From assembly GCA_963691705.1 (NCBI GenBank), contig OY829538.1:33004836-33068835 (forward strand): a DNA stretch of 64,000 nt, written 5' to 3'. Both the position numbers and the translations under genes were made by a program. The stretch comes from Viola odorata. Its lineage: Eukaryota > Streptophyta > Magnoliopsida > Malpighiales > Violaceae. Below are positions 22,564 through 34,655 of the stretch, piece by piece; the first letter of the stretch is position 1; each line of letters begins with the position of its first letter. The notes under the pieces were generated by a model. The model did no database searches. It was not told the DNA's origin and saw nothing but the letters and a program-made list of their open reading frames with translations.

Positions 22564-25500
22564 ATGCCTGCACAGAAGCGAAGTTTTGTAGACAATCCTA
22601 GCAACAGCGACGACGACAACGACCAGAACCGCCGCCGCCGCCGCGAAGATAGAGAAGACGACGAGGAAGAAGACAACGACGAGGATGAGGATGAGGAACA
22701 AGAAAGCGAACAAAACGGCACTTCACCCCTTCAAAACGGCCACCAATACAAACAGCAGCATCAAGACGAAGCAGCAGTAGCAGCAGAGCACGATAAGCAG
22801 GAAGATGGCGACGAAGATGAAGAAGAAGAAGAGGAACCACATCGAGTAGAGGACGAAGAAGAAGACGACGAAGACGATGATGAAAAGGAGCAAACGCAAG
22901 GTGATATATATCTTAGACATGGTGTGTGCTCGTGGCGTGATTTGAATTGTAGTAATTACTGTTTGATTATTGGTTATGGCTTGTAGATTCGGAAGACAGT
23001 GAATTGTCCAGCGAGCAGGGTGAAAAGCCTGAGTAAGTTTTCTCCCTGTTGCCCACCGAGCGCATTTGTTTGAACTACTCGTTCTTTTTTACGTAAATGT
23101 ATCTTTGTTTCTTATGATTTTCGTGGTGCTTGATCTAATCGCGAGATAGGATGGTGCATGTTGCGATCTATGTATGCCCATTGCCTCTCAACGTTGAGGA
23201 GTTGTATTGCTTTGTTACTTCACTTTCATTGTAATTTTGTTCCTTAATGGAAGTGTCAGTTGGGAAATTCGTGATCCTCGGTCAATTTAGTTACCAACTG
23301 AATAGACACGCTTAATTTGCTTTTTTTTTTATATAAAAAAAATAAGAATACATCAATTAAGGTACCTTCACTTTTGATGATTTTTTATGGTGGTATCTGA
23401 AACTAGTTCAGCTGAGAAGCTTGTTTTGGTCGTGTTGAAGAGGCTTGAATATTTTATGGGTTCTAGTGGAATCGATTCTGGAATTAGCAAAGATTGTTGA
23501 CAGCATCAAAGCTAGTCTGTGTATTGGTGTGGATAACACTGTTATGAATTTAAATCTAGAGGCATCTTTGTTTATCACTCCCTTGTTGATAGTTGGGTGC
23601 AGCCTGCATGGTCAGGATTGTTGATTTCCTTTTTTGGAACTTTGGGGATTTTCTAGGATACAGGGTGAAGGAGATGGCGTTTCTCCTCTTAAGAACAGCA
23701 AACACTTAGATGGAGAACCTGAAGGTTGATGGTCATTTTCAGCATCTAGCATTTCTTTCTAGCTCCATCCTCCCCTCTTCCATAACTTGTACAAAGGCAC
23801 AAACAAAGAGAGTAACACATGTATAATCACAGTCACTGTACTGCATATGTGATATTCAATGAAGTCTAAGTTGCATGTTTGATTTTGTCTTATCCTATCA
23901 GCTAGCATGGTGGTGGATTTAGTTTGTTACAGCTATTTTCCTCAATGAATGCATTTGTTGTAATTCTTGTTTCTTTGGCAGATTTGTCTTTGTGGAGCTA
24001 TCAGATATCCGGAAAGATGTACAGTGTCCAATTTGTTTAGGTACTTGTTGCTCAGAAGTTTCTTCTCTTCCCTGTTCTTTTCAATAAGCATTTTATTTTT
24101 ACATTCTATACCAACTTGAAACCTCAGAAATGATGCTAGGTAGAATACTGGAGTTTATATTGCTATCATGTACCCCCAACTTTGAGTATGAACATGGGTT
24201 GTAGTACCTCCATTGTACAGTCTACCATGTGTTTTTTTTTTTTTTTTTTCTTTTTGCTAAGATGGGAACTGCAATACTTTCACTACTGACATATAACAAT
24301 TGCTTACCTATGTTTGTGTCTTAACTATGATCGACACAAAATTGTAATAAGAGGGAATTGTTCCTATTGCTTGAACAGGAATCATAAAGAAAACACGAAC
24401 CGTGATGGAATGCCTGCACAGATTTTGCAGGGAATGCATTGACAAGTCAATGCGACTGGGGTATGTAACAAGCACACTGCATGTTTGTTAGTTTGGCTTC
24501 CCTTATTCTAGAATATTGGCTCTTTGCTAGGGCTCAAGTTCTTGCGTTGACTGTTGCCAGTGAGATCTATACTTGAATTGCCAATGCATCGCAGGAATAA
24601 TGAGTGCCCTGCTTGCCGCACACACTGTGCAAGTCGACGCTCATTGAGAGATGATCCAAACTATGATGCCCTTATTGCAGCTTTATATCCTGACATTGAG
24701 AAGTATGAGGAGGAGGTATAAGATGTTTGAGTGGTCTATTTTCTTTCTGCACCACTTCTTCAAATCACATTAGTTAACTTGAGTTGTCGTATCAGGAATT
24801 GGCTTTTCATGAAGAAGAAAGGACACGGAATAAGCAGGTGTGTGAATCTATATTTTCTTGCCCTGTCCTGTTCCATGTGTTTAATCTTCATTACGGGATA
24901 ATGAATTTAATGGAAACAGGGAGGGTTAAGTTAAACATGTCTGTTTATGCATAACCTTGATTACACTGGAATGAAGCACGCAAAATTGAATTTGGCTGAT
25001 GTTATGACATTTGCCTTTTTCCAATAAATTCTAACCGAGTGAAGGAAGTTTCTTATCATGAATATGCCATTTATGCTGGAAATTTTAAAATTCAGCAATG
25101 CAAAATAGTGCTGTTTCTTCTGACGTGGATGCTGTTATCATGCTCTTTTTGTTTTTGGTACTTTTGATTTATGCTCATTGTCCAAAACCCATGTTGCTTC
25201 AGGATAGGAAATTCTCTAAAGCTCAGTAATTGGTCTTCTTGTTGGGCTCCGTTCTAATGTTTTATTTTTGTACAGATACAAGCTTCTATTGCCCAAATAT
25301 TTCAGAGACAATCAGAAGCACTTGTTAGGAGACGCACAATGGGTAAAGAAACAACATGTCAATTCATGACGAGATCACAGCGAAATCATCGGGCATCAAG
25401 GAGGCGGAGAAACAGTCGGGGTGCTGAATTTCAAGGATCTGAAGATAATGAAGACGAAAATGATGATAATGGTGGCAAGGATTCATCTTCAACTGACGAA

Positions 25501-27096
25501 CGCTCAACAGAAGTAAGGCAAAGAAGGCGCAAGAGACGGCCAGGAATTAGGCCCTCCCAGCCTCCTTCGTCAGCAGTTAATCAAGATGGTGGCTGCAATG
25601 AGAATGATATAGAAGCAAGCAGAGAAAGTAGGGGAATATCTCCTGGGCTTGTGTGGAGTACAGAAATGCTTGCTTGGGGAAGAGGTGGCACTCGGAGCCA
25701 TACACGGCATGGTAATTCTAGTGGTGGCAACAACAAGAATTCCCGAAGTACTCGGCTATCCAGGCTGGTTGAATATCTCAGGAGCTTAGAGGAAAAAAAT
25801 GATGAGGTATTTTTGTGTGTTCAATAACTGACATGTAAACCTTCAGTAACCTGCCTTCTGGTGCTAATATGGTCAACTAGAGGTTAACATTCTATGCATG
25901 GAGTTTATGAAGGTAGTGTCCATGCTTGTAGTCTAAAGAATTATATTTGAACTGGGTGGGACTTAATGGCAAGGGAAGAGCAGAATCTTGGGCTCTGTAT
26001 TGTTGGAACAAAACTTAAGGTTATAGGTACATATGACTAGAAATGGCACACAGGAAATTCAGATTTCTTGAAGATTTATTAACTACAAAGAATTTGATTT
26101 TAGAACTTGGTGTAAATTTTCTAGGACACCCATTTTTTAAGGGAAGAGTTGATTGGGAAAATAAGATAATTGAAATAGAGGTAATTTTTTTCCCCTAACC
26201 AGACAACTGATTTTAAAACTCTGGACTTCATCGAAAAGTTGCCAAAATGGAAACATGTAGGAACTGCAAAGCTTATGACATAGACCGCCACTTGTAGATA
26301 AGTTAAAGTTCATAACTGTTGAATGCTAATAGAATCGTAAACACTTAAATCACCAAGTCAGAGGTGCAATTTCCCTCTCTCCCCCCTTTTCTCTCTTATG
26401 TAATGAACTCTGTTCCTTGTTTTGCAGTTAGATGTCCATCTGATGCTTATTTCTTTGGATAAAAAAAGTGCACCAAGTTTGCAGCAGCCCTACCTTTGCT
26501 GTCGGCCCTCTTTGTTAGTTAGACACCTACGAGAGGTAAGATTTTTCTCACACGAGTTTAATTGATATGGGGAAAACAATTAATTGATATGGATCCCCAG
26601 TTTGCATTTGGTTCTAGACATGGGGAAATTTGCACGGCTCTATTCAACCCTTTTTGAGCGGAACTAGCACTCGTTTTCTGTTGTGATTCAACCTTATCTA
26701 GTGCAACCAGCTTGCATCTTTTTTGTTTCAAGAAGTTTTGTGATTATTGGTGCTTTTTTTTTCTGCTAACGACCTTGTGCTTACCTTATATGCAGTATAT
26801 TGCTCACCAAACGCACTTGCAAGCTGAGGCAGTTGAAATAATGTTAGTTAAGGGGCAGCACAATCCTGATAAGAACTTGTCCACCTTACCTCCTCCATTC
26901 TCAACGGATGAGCTGCAAGTTTTGGAGGGTCAGGAAACTTTGGAATGGCTAAAGGCCAATAGCTCTTCCAGTAGGGAGCATCTGGTAAGAGCCCAATAGA
27001 CGTAAACTTTGTTGAAAGAATGACTCGATTTCCATCTTACCAAAATGCCCTTTGCCTCTGCAGATTTTAGCATATCGGTGGGTGGAGCCTAGTTAG
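22564..27096 (+). CDS. RING1: RING1-type Polycomb (PRC1) E3 ubiquitin ligase, 10 coding exons
   Basis: Exons by splice logic: 22564-22900, 22987-23032, 23982-24040, 24379-24460, 24595-24715, 24796-24837, 25276-25806, 26428-26535, 26796-26984, 27064-27096. They join in frame to 515 codons plus a TAG stop. The start ATG follows the CT-rich leader and opens an Asp/Glu/Arg-rich N-terminus (about residues 1-120). A C3HC4 RING finger follows (about 141-182: [24 protein letters not shown]), then the conserved [19 protein letters not shown] basic, Ser-rich middle leads to a C-terminal RAWUL ubiquitin-like domain (about 407-510: [20 protein letters not shown]). Plant RING1A/B proteins monoubiquitinate histone H2A in the nucleus as part of PRC1. 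The length fits the family. All splice sites are GT-AG. The last exon and 3' UTR are tied to the tandem repeat downstream. Confidence 0.92.
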
Positions 27097-27110
27097 CAAA
27101 TTGCAGATGT

Positions 27111-28668
27111 CCGATTACTTCATTTTAATATTAATAAAGTCACTTTGTTAGAGCTACTACGACTTTGTATTTTTTTTTTTTTTTTTGGTTCAATTCTCTA
27201 CGACTTTGTACACTTTCTTGTATCGATTGAGCTATATTTATGGAATATATAACAAGGAAGAAGGGCACTCATTAATCATTACTTGTTTAAATTGTACTAA
27301 TCAATTATGTTACAATATGTAGTCGATAATGGTTGTCAGTACAAAGATTGATTGCTACAAACAAATGAATAGAATGGGGGAGGATATATGTTCAAAAGGT
27401 TTTGAACAGGCCAGAGGTGACAGAGTTGGTTGGTGTAGAAGCTGTAGATTCACCTCATGTTGGAGCCTAGTTAGCAAATTGCAGATGAAGATCATTTAAC
27501 CATTTGATGGGTGGGAGCTGAGAGGGTCTTTGTAAATTGATTTGAGATTTCCGATTACTTCATTTTAATATTAATAAAGTCACTTTGTTAGAGCTACTAC
27601 GACTTTGTATTTTTTATTTTTTTTGGTTCAATTCTCTACGACTTTGTACACTTTCTTGTATCGATTGAGCTATATTTATGGAATATATAACAAGGAAGAA
27701 GGGCACTCATTAATCATTACTTGTTTAAATTGTACTAATCAATTATGTTACAACATGTAGTCTATTATGGTTGTCAGTACAAAGATTGATTGCTACAAAC
27801 AAATGAATAGAATGGGGGAGGATATATGTTCAAAAGGTTTTGAACAGGCCAGAGGTGACAGAGTTGGTTGGTGTAGAAGCTGTAGATTCACCTCATGTTG
27901 GAGGCAGCACTCGAAACTGCATCCGATTACTTCATTTTAATATTAATAAAGTCACTTTGTTAGAGCTACTACGACTTTGTATTTTTTATTTTTTTTGGTT
28001 CAATTCTCTACGACTTTGTACACTTTTTTATATCGATTAAGCTATATTTATGGAATATATAACAAAGAAGAAGGGCACTCATTAATCATTACTTGTTTAA
28101 ATTGTACTAATCAATTATGTTACAACATGTAGTCTATTATGGTTGTCAGTACAAAGATTGATTGCTACAAACAAATGAATAGAATGGGGGAGGATATATG
28201 TTCAAAAGGTTTTGAACAGGCCAGAGGTGACAGAGTTGGTTGGTGTAGAAGCTGTAGATTCACCTCATGTTGGAGGCAGCACTCGAAACTGCATCCGATT
28301 ACTTCATTTTAATATTAATAAAGTCACTTTGTTAGAGCTACTACGACTTTGTATTTTTTATTTTTTTTGGTTCAATTCTCTACGACTTTGTACACTTTCT
28401 TGTATCGATTGAGCTATATTTATGGAATATATAACAAGGAAGAAGGGCACTCATTAATCATTACTTGTTTAAATTGTACTAATCAATTATGTTACAACAT
28501 GTAGTCTATTATGGTTGTCAGTACAAAGATTGATTGCTACAAACAAATGAATAGAATGGGGGAGGATATATGTTCAAAAGGTTTTGAACAGGCCAGAGGT
28601 GACAGAGTTGGTTGGTGTAGAAGCTGTAGATTCACCTCATGTTGGAGGCAGCACTCGAAACTGCATCC
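27111..28668. repeat. Four-copy tandem repeat made of the shared RING1/TPX2 3' ends
   Basis: Copies start at 27111, 27551, 27923 and 28295. The last three have a 372-bp period; the first is 440 bp to the next start because it has a different tail. Each begins ccgattacttc and contains AATAAA (plus strand, usable as RING1 poly(A) signal) and a T-run of varied length. Copies 2 to 4 end with the last codons of TPX2 read on the minus strand (cctcatgttggaggcagc). The tail of copy 1 instead repeats part of the RING1 last exon (gagcctagttagcaaattgc). Copies 2 to 4 are nearly identical. The repeat fills almost the whole 1.5 kb between the two stop codons. Confidence 0.9.
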
Positions 28669-31600
28669 ATTACCATCCGCTGCTGCTGTTTCCTCCTCAG
28701 TACTCTCAAAATTGGCGATTTTGCTTTTGTTGTTTCCTTGGAAGATCTGTACACATAATAATTAATATTATTAACAAAAAATTAGAATTAGAGAGTTGAT
28801 TGAGATTTTTATGTTGGATACGTACTTTTTAGGGCAGAATGGATGGTCAAATTTCGGGACGGGCCTTGCATGAGGCACCATTTCTCTTCTCAGTTGCTTC
28901 AGTGCTCTCTCTTCTTCCACCTGCAGATTCATTGATGGATCATTCTACAGATGACTCTAAAGAGCTTTAAAAAAGAAGAGCACGGCAAAAAAAATCATAC
29001 CATCCTGGCAGCTTCACTCTCCTGTCTGTATCTCTTGTACAACATCTCCTTCTCCTTCACCTACAAAAACGAACAGACACCATGTGAGTGCTTGAAGTTG
29101 CCAGCCAAATCAGAAGTTTTTCCTTTGCCAATCTTTAAAAATCTCAATATCAAACTTACCCTATGATCGAATTCTGCTCTGTCCGCAGCTCTATGATCTA
29201 AATGGAGGTTGAACTTTTGAATCTGTGTTAGGGGTTTTCTCACTTTCTCAGGTACTGGTATTGGATCCCTATTGAAAGAGAAGGAAGAAAAGTCAACTTG
29301 GATTGAAAAACGAATGAAAGAGGAGTGGTGGTTTGCAGTTAAAAACAGGCATAAAAAGAGTCACAGTTTGCATACTCTTGAAGGACTGGCTGTGCTCTGA
29401 ATATCCTCAGCTGAGCCTCTTCTTTCGCCATCCTCTGCCTCTCTTCTAGTTCCCTTTGCTTTTCCTCTTCATGTCTTACTAGACTTTCCAATTGAAAAGG
29501 CTCAGGTCTTGTGCATGGCTTCGGCTCTGGTTTTGGTGGAATCTGCAAATCGAATAAACAGCAACGGTAAATTTTCTTGATTTTTCTTGATTAATGATCC
29601 CAAACTAAGCTATGGTGGATGGGCATGAGAATGAGAATACGACATACCACAGGGTAATCAGTGGTATAAGGATATGGAGTAGCCCTTGGAACCCTGGCTC
29701 TTTCCTCCTCAAACTGCTTCTCCACAAGTTCCATCACAAATTTCTTCTCTTTTTCAGCTCCTCTTTCCTGAGGGGGAACAACGAGCTTACATAACTCAGA
29801 CATAACAAAGTTTTCAGTCTTATTGAGGAAGGGAATGGGAACATACCTCGGTGTGCAGATGGAAGGGATTCGGCTTTGTGTTTCTTGGGATTGGATCGTC
29901 ATGGTGAGATTCTGATTTTATGGAGAGCTGCAAACAGGACAAGAAGTAAACATGTCAAGACTCACTAATATGGTAATTGAACTTTCGGATGAAAAAGAAG
30001 ACACTTCACCAAATTACCTTTTCAAATAAATCTGTAACAGAAGCAGGGGGGGGAATCCTCACAAAGTTTTCAGTCTTATTGAGGAAGGGAATGGGAACAT
30101 ACCTCGGTGTGCAGATGGAAGGGATTCGGCTTTGTGTTTCTTGGGATTGGATCGTCATGGTGAGATTCTGATTTTATGGAGAGCTGCAAACAGGACAAGA
30201 AGTAAACATGTCAAGACTCACTAATATGGTAATTGAACTTTCGGATGAAAAAGAAGACACTTCACCAAATTACCTTTTCAAATAAATCTGTAACAGAAGC
30301 AGGGGGGGGAATCCTCTCATTTGTGGCAAAGTGAAATTCTTGAGGGACAGTGACTTGTTTCTTTGTATTGCAGAAGATGCCTAGCTCCCCTTTACTTTCA
30401 AATATCTACACAAGAGGATATCATTAATTTCTTTAGGAAACCAGGAATGTCAAGTGCAGGATGGAGTTTATACCTTCTTATTCAAAGGCCTAGCCTTAAA
30501 TCTGGGAATCTTTTCAAGTTCCTCTTTCTCAAGCTCAAATGAACTTTTCACTGCTGGTGGACGGGCCCTCAGAGATGTATGAAGAACTGGGGTTTTAGGT
30601 TCAGTAAGATGAGGCTTCCATTCTCGTACAGAGGCCTGATGCGACATTTCTGTTGAGGCTATTGAAGCTGATTCTGCATTCTGATTGGCTCTTGCCATTG
30701 TCTCAAGATGGAATTCCTGCAGAATTGTTAAGAATAATTAGATCCATTTTCAAACTCTTGATTGATGAAGTTGGTTCATGCCATTACTCCATGGAGCTTA
30801 CCTGAAACTCAGGTGGCTTTGGTGCACTTCTTGGTAGTGTTTGCAATGTTGGAGCTTCCAGAATCTGTAACAAACATGTATTAGGGGCTCCACATGATCA
30901 GTAAATCACTAATGCCAAACAAGCAGAAAATACTATACCTTCTTGTTTAACGGTCTGGCTTTAAACTTGGGAATTTTGGCCATCATCTCCTCTTCAAGCT
31001 CTGCAGTACTCTTCATTCTAACTGACCGAACACGCTGAGCTGTTTCAAATTCAGGTTCCTTTGGCCTAGTCAATGTGAGTTTAGCCTTCCTCTGGATAGC
31101 AGAAGCAGCAGCATCCTTAAAAACAAAATGTCAAGGAATTTAGAGGGAGAAAAAAGGGAAATGCTTTACTTAACGAATCAAAATTCACAAAGCTGTGTTT
31201 CATTCATTACATGAGAGAAGGAAATATTGAGGCTTGGCAGAGAAAGGTCCCTTGTATTTGATTGGAACTTCTTCATCATTTCTGCCGTTGAAACAAATGG
31301 AACTGGAGCCACCGCTGGTTCTCGAACATAGACCTTTAAACATAAGGAAAAAATGAGTATTGAGTATTTGGCCAAAGGATTTACATCAAATAGAAGGTTG
31401 ACAAATCAACAAACCTTTCTCTCCTCTTTCTGGATTCTGTTAGGTATAGATGAGCGCAAGTTGGACTTGCCACTGCTAAGACCAAGTTTGGACTTGTGTA
31501 GCAACGGTTGTGGAGGTTTGAGATTAAGAATCTGGAATTTTGGTGAACAAGGGAAGTGTGGTTAAGCTAATTGTCACAGCAGCAGTGTTATAAATAGTGA

Positions 31601-33223
31601 AACTTTTTTACAGTAATAGATTACCTGTCTTGATTGCCCTCCTTCAAGCTTCTGTCGCTTAATGGCCTGGTTCTCATGGGCTAAACTGGAAGTTCCAGCA
31701 GCTTTCTTCACACTAGATGGTTTTATTCCTTGCACAGCAGAGGACTGGGACTGACTCTTTTGCTTCAGTGCAGATGGATTCCTGACCAAACTAGCTATGT
31801 GTCTAGCTGATTGGCTTTTCTTGGAATCAGTCAACAGGCCTCCCTTTCTAGAAGACACTGGGGGTCTTGGTGTGCTGTAAACTTCAGCTTTACTTTTCGC
31901 TTCACCAGCAAGCTCAAATTTCAGAGCAGAAGCACTTCTGATGGATAAACCAAGTCAGCAGAAAGAAATACAACCATAGCGGGTGAAACAACATGAATTT
32001 TCCTCAAGAATCTTTCCTTCCAATAATTTGAAATCTTGATAACAGAAAAGCAATAGTGACAAATAGGATTCACCTTCTGTTTCCTTCAGCGCACACAACC
32101 TTCTCCTCTCTTTCTTCGTCAGCACTTCTACCCGTAGAAACCTGAAATATTCATAACTTCATCAGACCGCAACAGAACATGATAAATAACACAGCATTCA
32201 GCCCAAAAGAACACTATTCACTCACAGCATTTTCAAGGTCATTGTTTTCTTTATTGGCCTCACTGCAAGCAGTTTCTTCTTCCCTTGTTTCTGTGGAAGA
32301 TCTGGCCTCTGGTTTACATTTGTTCTCAGAAGAACAATTAGCAGCATTCACATTAGAAGATTCTACGGCCTACCAAAGATGATAATAGTTAGTATCAGCA
32401 AATATTTTGTTCAATTTGTACAATGAATTAGTAATCATCCAGTACTGCGGATGGACGCAATCTGCACTCATGGTAACGTCACTCACTTGTAGCCTCACAT
32501 TCACTCTCTTAGACTCTTCATGATTGTGATTTTGGAGAAACATAGCAAGTGAAAGAGGAAATAGACAAGAACCGTATCAATCACCTTTTGCATTTGATCT
32601 GCTGCTTCAGTAAAATCACACATTGTCTCAACTTTAAACGATCTTCCAGTCTTAATTCTTGCCATAAAAGCTGCAAAAATCCCATAAAGCAAACATGAGA
32701 AAGATGAAATGCCATCATAATCACACCTGGATAATCGATTCTCATCTCTAACCCTAACTTTTCAGCATAACAATTTGGCTACTAGAAACCATGAAAGAAA
32801 CGCCCTTAGTTCCTCAATCATCATCACTCTAATAATCCAAAACCCAAATTTAAATCCCAATTGTGATCACGCGTGTATTTTCAATTCCAAGAACCAGAAA
32901 CCCTAATAATATTCATTAAATCAAACACGAAAGGAAACCTAATTGAATCTCTTTTACCAGAAAATCAAGTGTGCAGATATGCTTACACTAACATACCATT
33001 CATAATTTGATCTTTTACAACTAGAGGAAGAAGGAAGACTAGAGAAAGAGGGGGAGAGCGTACGAGAAGGGGCATAGGCGAGAGCTGTGTCGAACCAGAG
33101 TTCGGCTCGGCGAGTGTCATCCTCCGATTCGGCAAGAGTGAAATCGAAGAATCTTGGCGCTGAGAACTCGTAGGTGTCGTCGATCATCATCGTTGTGGTG
33201 CTTGATTCCTCGGCGACAGCCAT
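28632..33223 (-). CDS. TPX2: TPX2 spindle assembly factor (targeting protein for Xklp2), with a duplicated exon
   Basis: Coding exons in transcript order (plus coordinates): 33019-33223, 32585-32670, 32226-32369, 32074-32141, 31625-31937, 31415-31531, 31211-31333, 30939-31115, 30802-30864, 30474-30716, 30274-30405, 30103-30183, 29847-29927 (exact repeat of the previous exon), 29648-29767, 29376-29542, 29160-29268, 29001-29060, 28826-28920, 28632-28746. They join without a stop: 832 residues with both exon copies, 805 with one. The N-terminus has YEFSAPRFFDF, the plant TPX2 Aurora-binding type motif. The middle has two FKARPLNKK blocks. The C-terminal signature PIPVPEKVRKPLTQ ... DHRAADRAEFDHR is diagnostic. 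TPX2 is a nuclear protein that activates Aurora kinase and nucleates spindle microtubules. An upstream in-frame ATG at 33235 would add four residues. Confidence 0.92.
29805..30316. repeat. Perfect 256-bp tandem duplication inside TPX2
   Basis: Units are 29805-30060 and 30061-30316, with no difference found by eye, including the run of eight G. Each unit holds one complete 81-bp phase-0 exon with both splice sites, plus the 3' part of the preceding exon with its donor. In the inner (29805-30060) copy that preceding exon lacks its own start and acceptor. Confidence 0.93.
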
Positions 33224-33352
33224 GTATGGAAGCAAAGTATTCGCGTTTTGTAGATTGAGATAATCAGGAGATAATAAGCAAGAATGTTTTATATTTATGA
33301 CAGTAAATGAAAGGAAAATAAAAAGAAGTGTATAATCGTCTGGGGGAGAAGC

Positions 33353-33455
33353 TCTAACGGTCGGATTCTCTTTTTTGAATTTGTGGCCATTCCATCTAAC
33401 GGGCGGTCCTTAAGAACGCTTCCGCATGTCGTATGAGGTGCCTCTCTAACGGCTA
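33353..33455 (+). promoter_or_regulatory. Cluster of three MSA-like mitotic promoter motifs upstream of TPX2
   Basis: TCTAACGGTC (33353-33362), TCTAACGGGC (33395-33404) and TCTAACGGCTA (33445-33455) all lie 130-232 bp upstream of the TPX2 start. The mitosis-specific activator element of plant G2/M genes is YCYAACGGYYA, bound by three-repeat MYB factors. The third copy matches it fully from its second base on. Plant TPX2 is expressed around mitosis, so the placement makes sense. The motifs read on the plus strand, opposite to TPX2. Confidence 0.65.
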
Positions 33456-33984
33456 TATCTTTTGCTCATGCTCCTCCTCAACCATACGATGCCGTTTTCC
33501 CTTTATGTATTTTGTTATATTTATATTAGCACCAGTTTCTATATTTACCACTTCTATACTTAAGTTATCCCCCCATCCTCATCAATATTACATTACGAAA
33601 CTATATTAGCAATACTTGATGTAAGTAATTAGTACATGCTATGCCTATACTAGAGAGAGATCAGTACCCACTACCCAGGGTGCTTTTGATTCAATATTAC
33701 ATTAAGAAATTTTAATTACAACTTTGGAATTCTTGAAAATGTACCCATGGAAATCAAACATTAATGGCTACAACGAACTAATAATATGCAAAAAAAAATT
33801 AATAATAGGAAGAAGAAGAGGAGAGAGTGAAATCGGAAAGGAGGAGCGGATAAATCTTGATTATAATGGCTACATGATTCGCAACACGTTTGATTTTCGT
33901 CAATCTCTATAAGGTCTTCTTACACATTTATTGCAAACATTAAATTGTTTCCATCCATCTAACTAGAGATTCTGCAAAAACAGA
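33456..33984. other. Intergenic, nothing recognised
   Basis: This AT-rich stretch lies beyond the TPX2 promoter. A short purine-rich block (ggaagaagaagaggagagag) lies near 33808. I see no gene or element here. Confidence 0.4.
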
Positions 33985-34500
33985 AGTTGTTGTGTTTAGT
34001 TTGTGACTTGACTTACAAGCAAGCTCTCTAGGAGAAATTTTGGACAAATCATGAGTCCTCAAGTCAAGTGATGATTTTTTTTGCCTCAAATCTCTCTGGC
34101 AACAACTCTTCTTTCTGGCAAGTCCTCACTTGATTAACAACACCTTCTTAACTCTACCAACGTACTCCTTCACATTCTTAATGTCTTTCATCATGTTGAA
34201 GATTTGCATCTGACTGGTCATCTCATTGCCTTGAAACTCCATCTCCAGCTTGTCCCAGAATTATTTTTCTTATTTGCATGTTATCTTTGAGAAAAGTCTT
34301 CTCATCTAAAGCTCAATGAAGAGTACTAGGCCCTAAATTTTCTAGAGACATTTTCCTCATACAATCGTAGTTTATTTATTGTAGGATTTGCAGGCAATTT
34401 GGCTTCTGTGTTTGATTAGAATGGCTTCCATCCTCGCTGACCACATATGGCACCAATTAAGATGGGAGGAGAAGGAGTAGTTGTGTTGATGCTTGTAGCC
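33985..34500 (-). pseudogene. Relic of a copia-type gag (UBN2-like) on the minus strand
   Basis: Reading the minus strand gives broken pieces such as FWDKLEMEFQGNEMTSQMQ, then NVKEYVGRVKKVLL and a Leu/Arg-rich end. This is the pattern of plant Ty1/copia gag polypeptides (DUF4219/UBN2), where a W-x-x-L-x-x-x-F-x-G block precedes a KEY-x-x-RV block. An upstream piece reads ALDEKTF in another frame. No LTR or zinc knuckle is visible. Only about 0.5 kb survives. Confidence 0.5.
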
Positions 34501-34655
34501 ATTCCAAGGACCACTCAAGCTCTCAAGTGTTTAAGGTTTTCCGGGTAAGGACTCCCACAAAGATCAATTTTGCTCCGCTCCGATGTGAGAATTAACACAG
34601 TAGAAAACAGAAGAAGTAGAAGGCAAAAACTGGCAGAATACTCACTTTTTTTCAT

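Noticed and set aside
22290..22920. Minus-strand frames over the RING1 first exon and leader
   Set aside because: They mirror the Asp/Glu/Arg-rich exon 1 and the CT-rich leader; the plus-strand RING1 model explains the region.
27111..28668. CRISPR-like regular repeat array
   Set aside because: Period 372 bp without unique spacers, in a eukaryotic context; it is a tandem duplication.
27840..28799. Recurring 66-84-codon frames in the tandem repeat downstream of RING1
   Set aside because: They come from the repeated 3' ends; on the minus strand the same bases are TPX2 terminal codons and 3' UTR.
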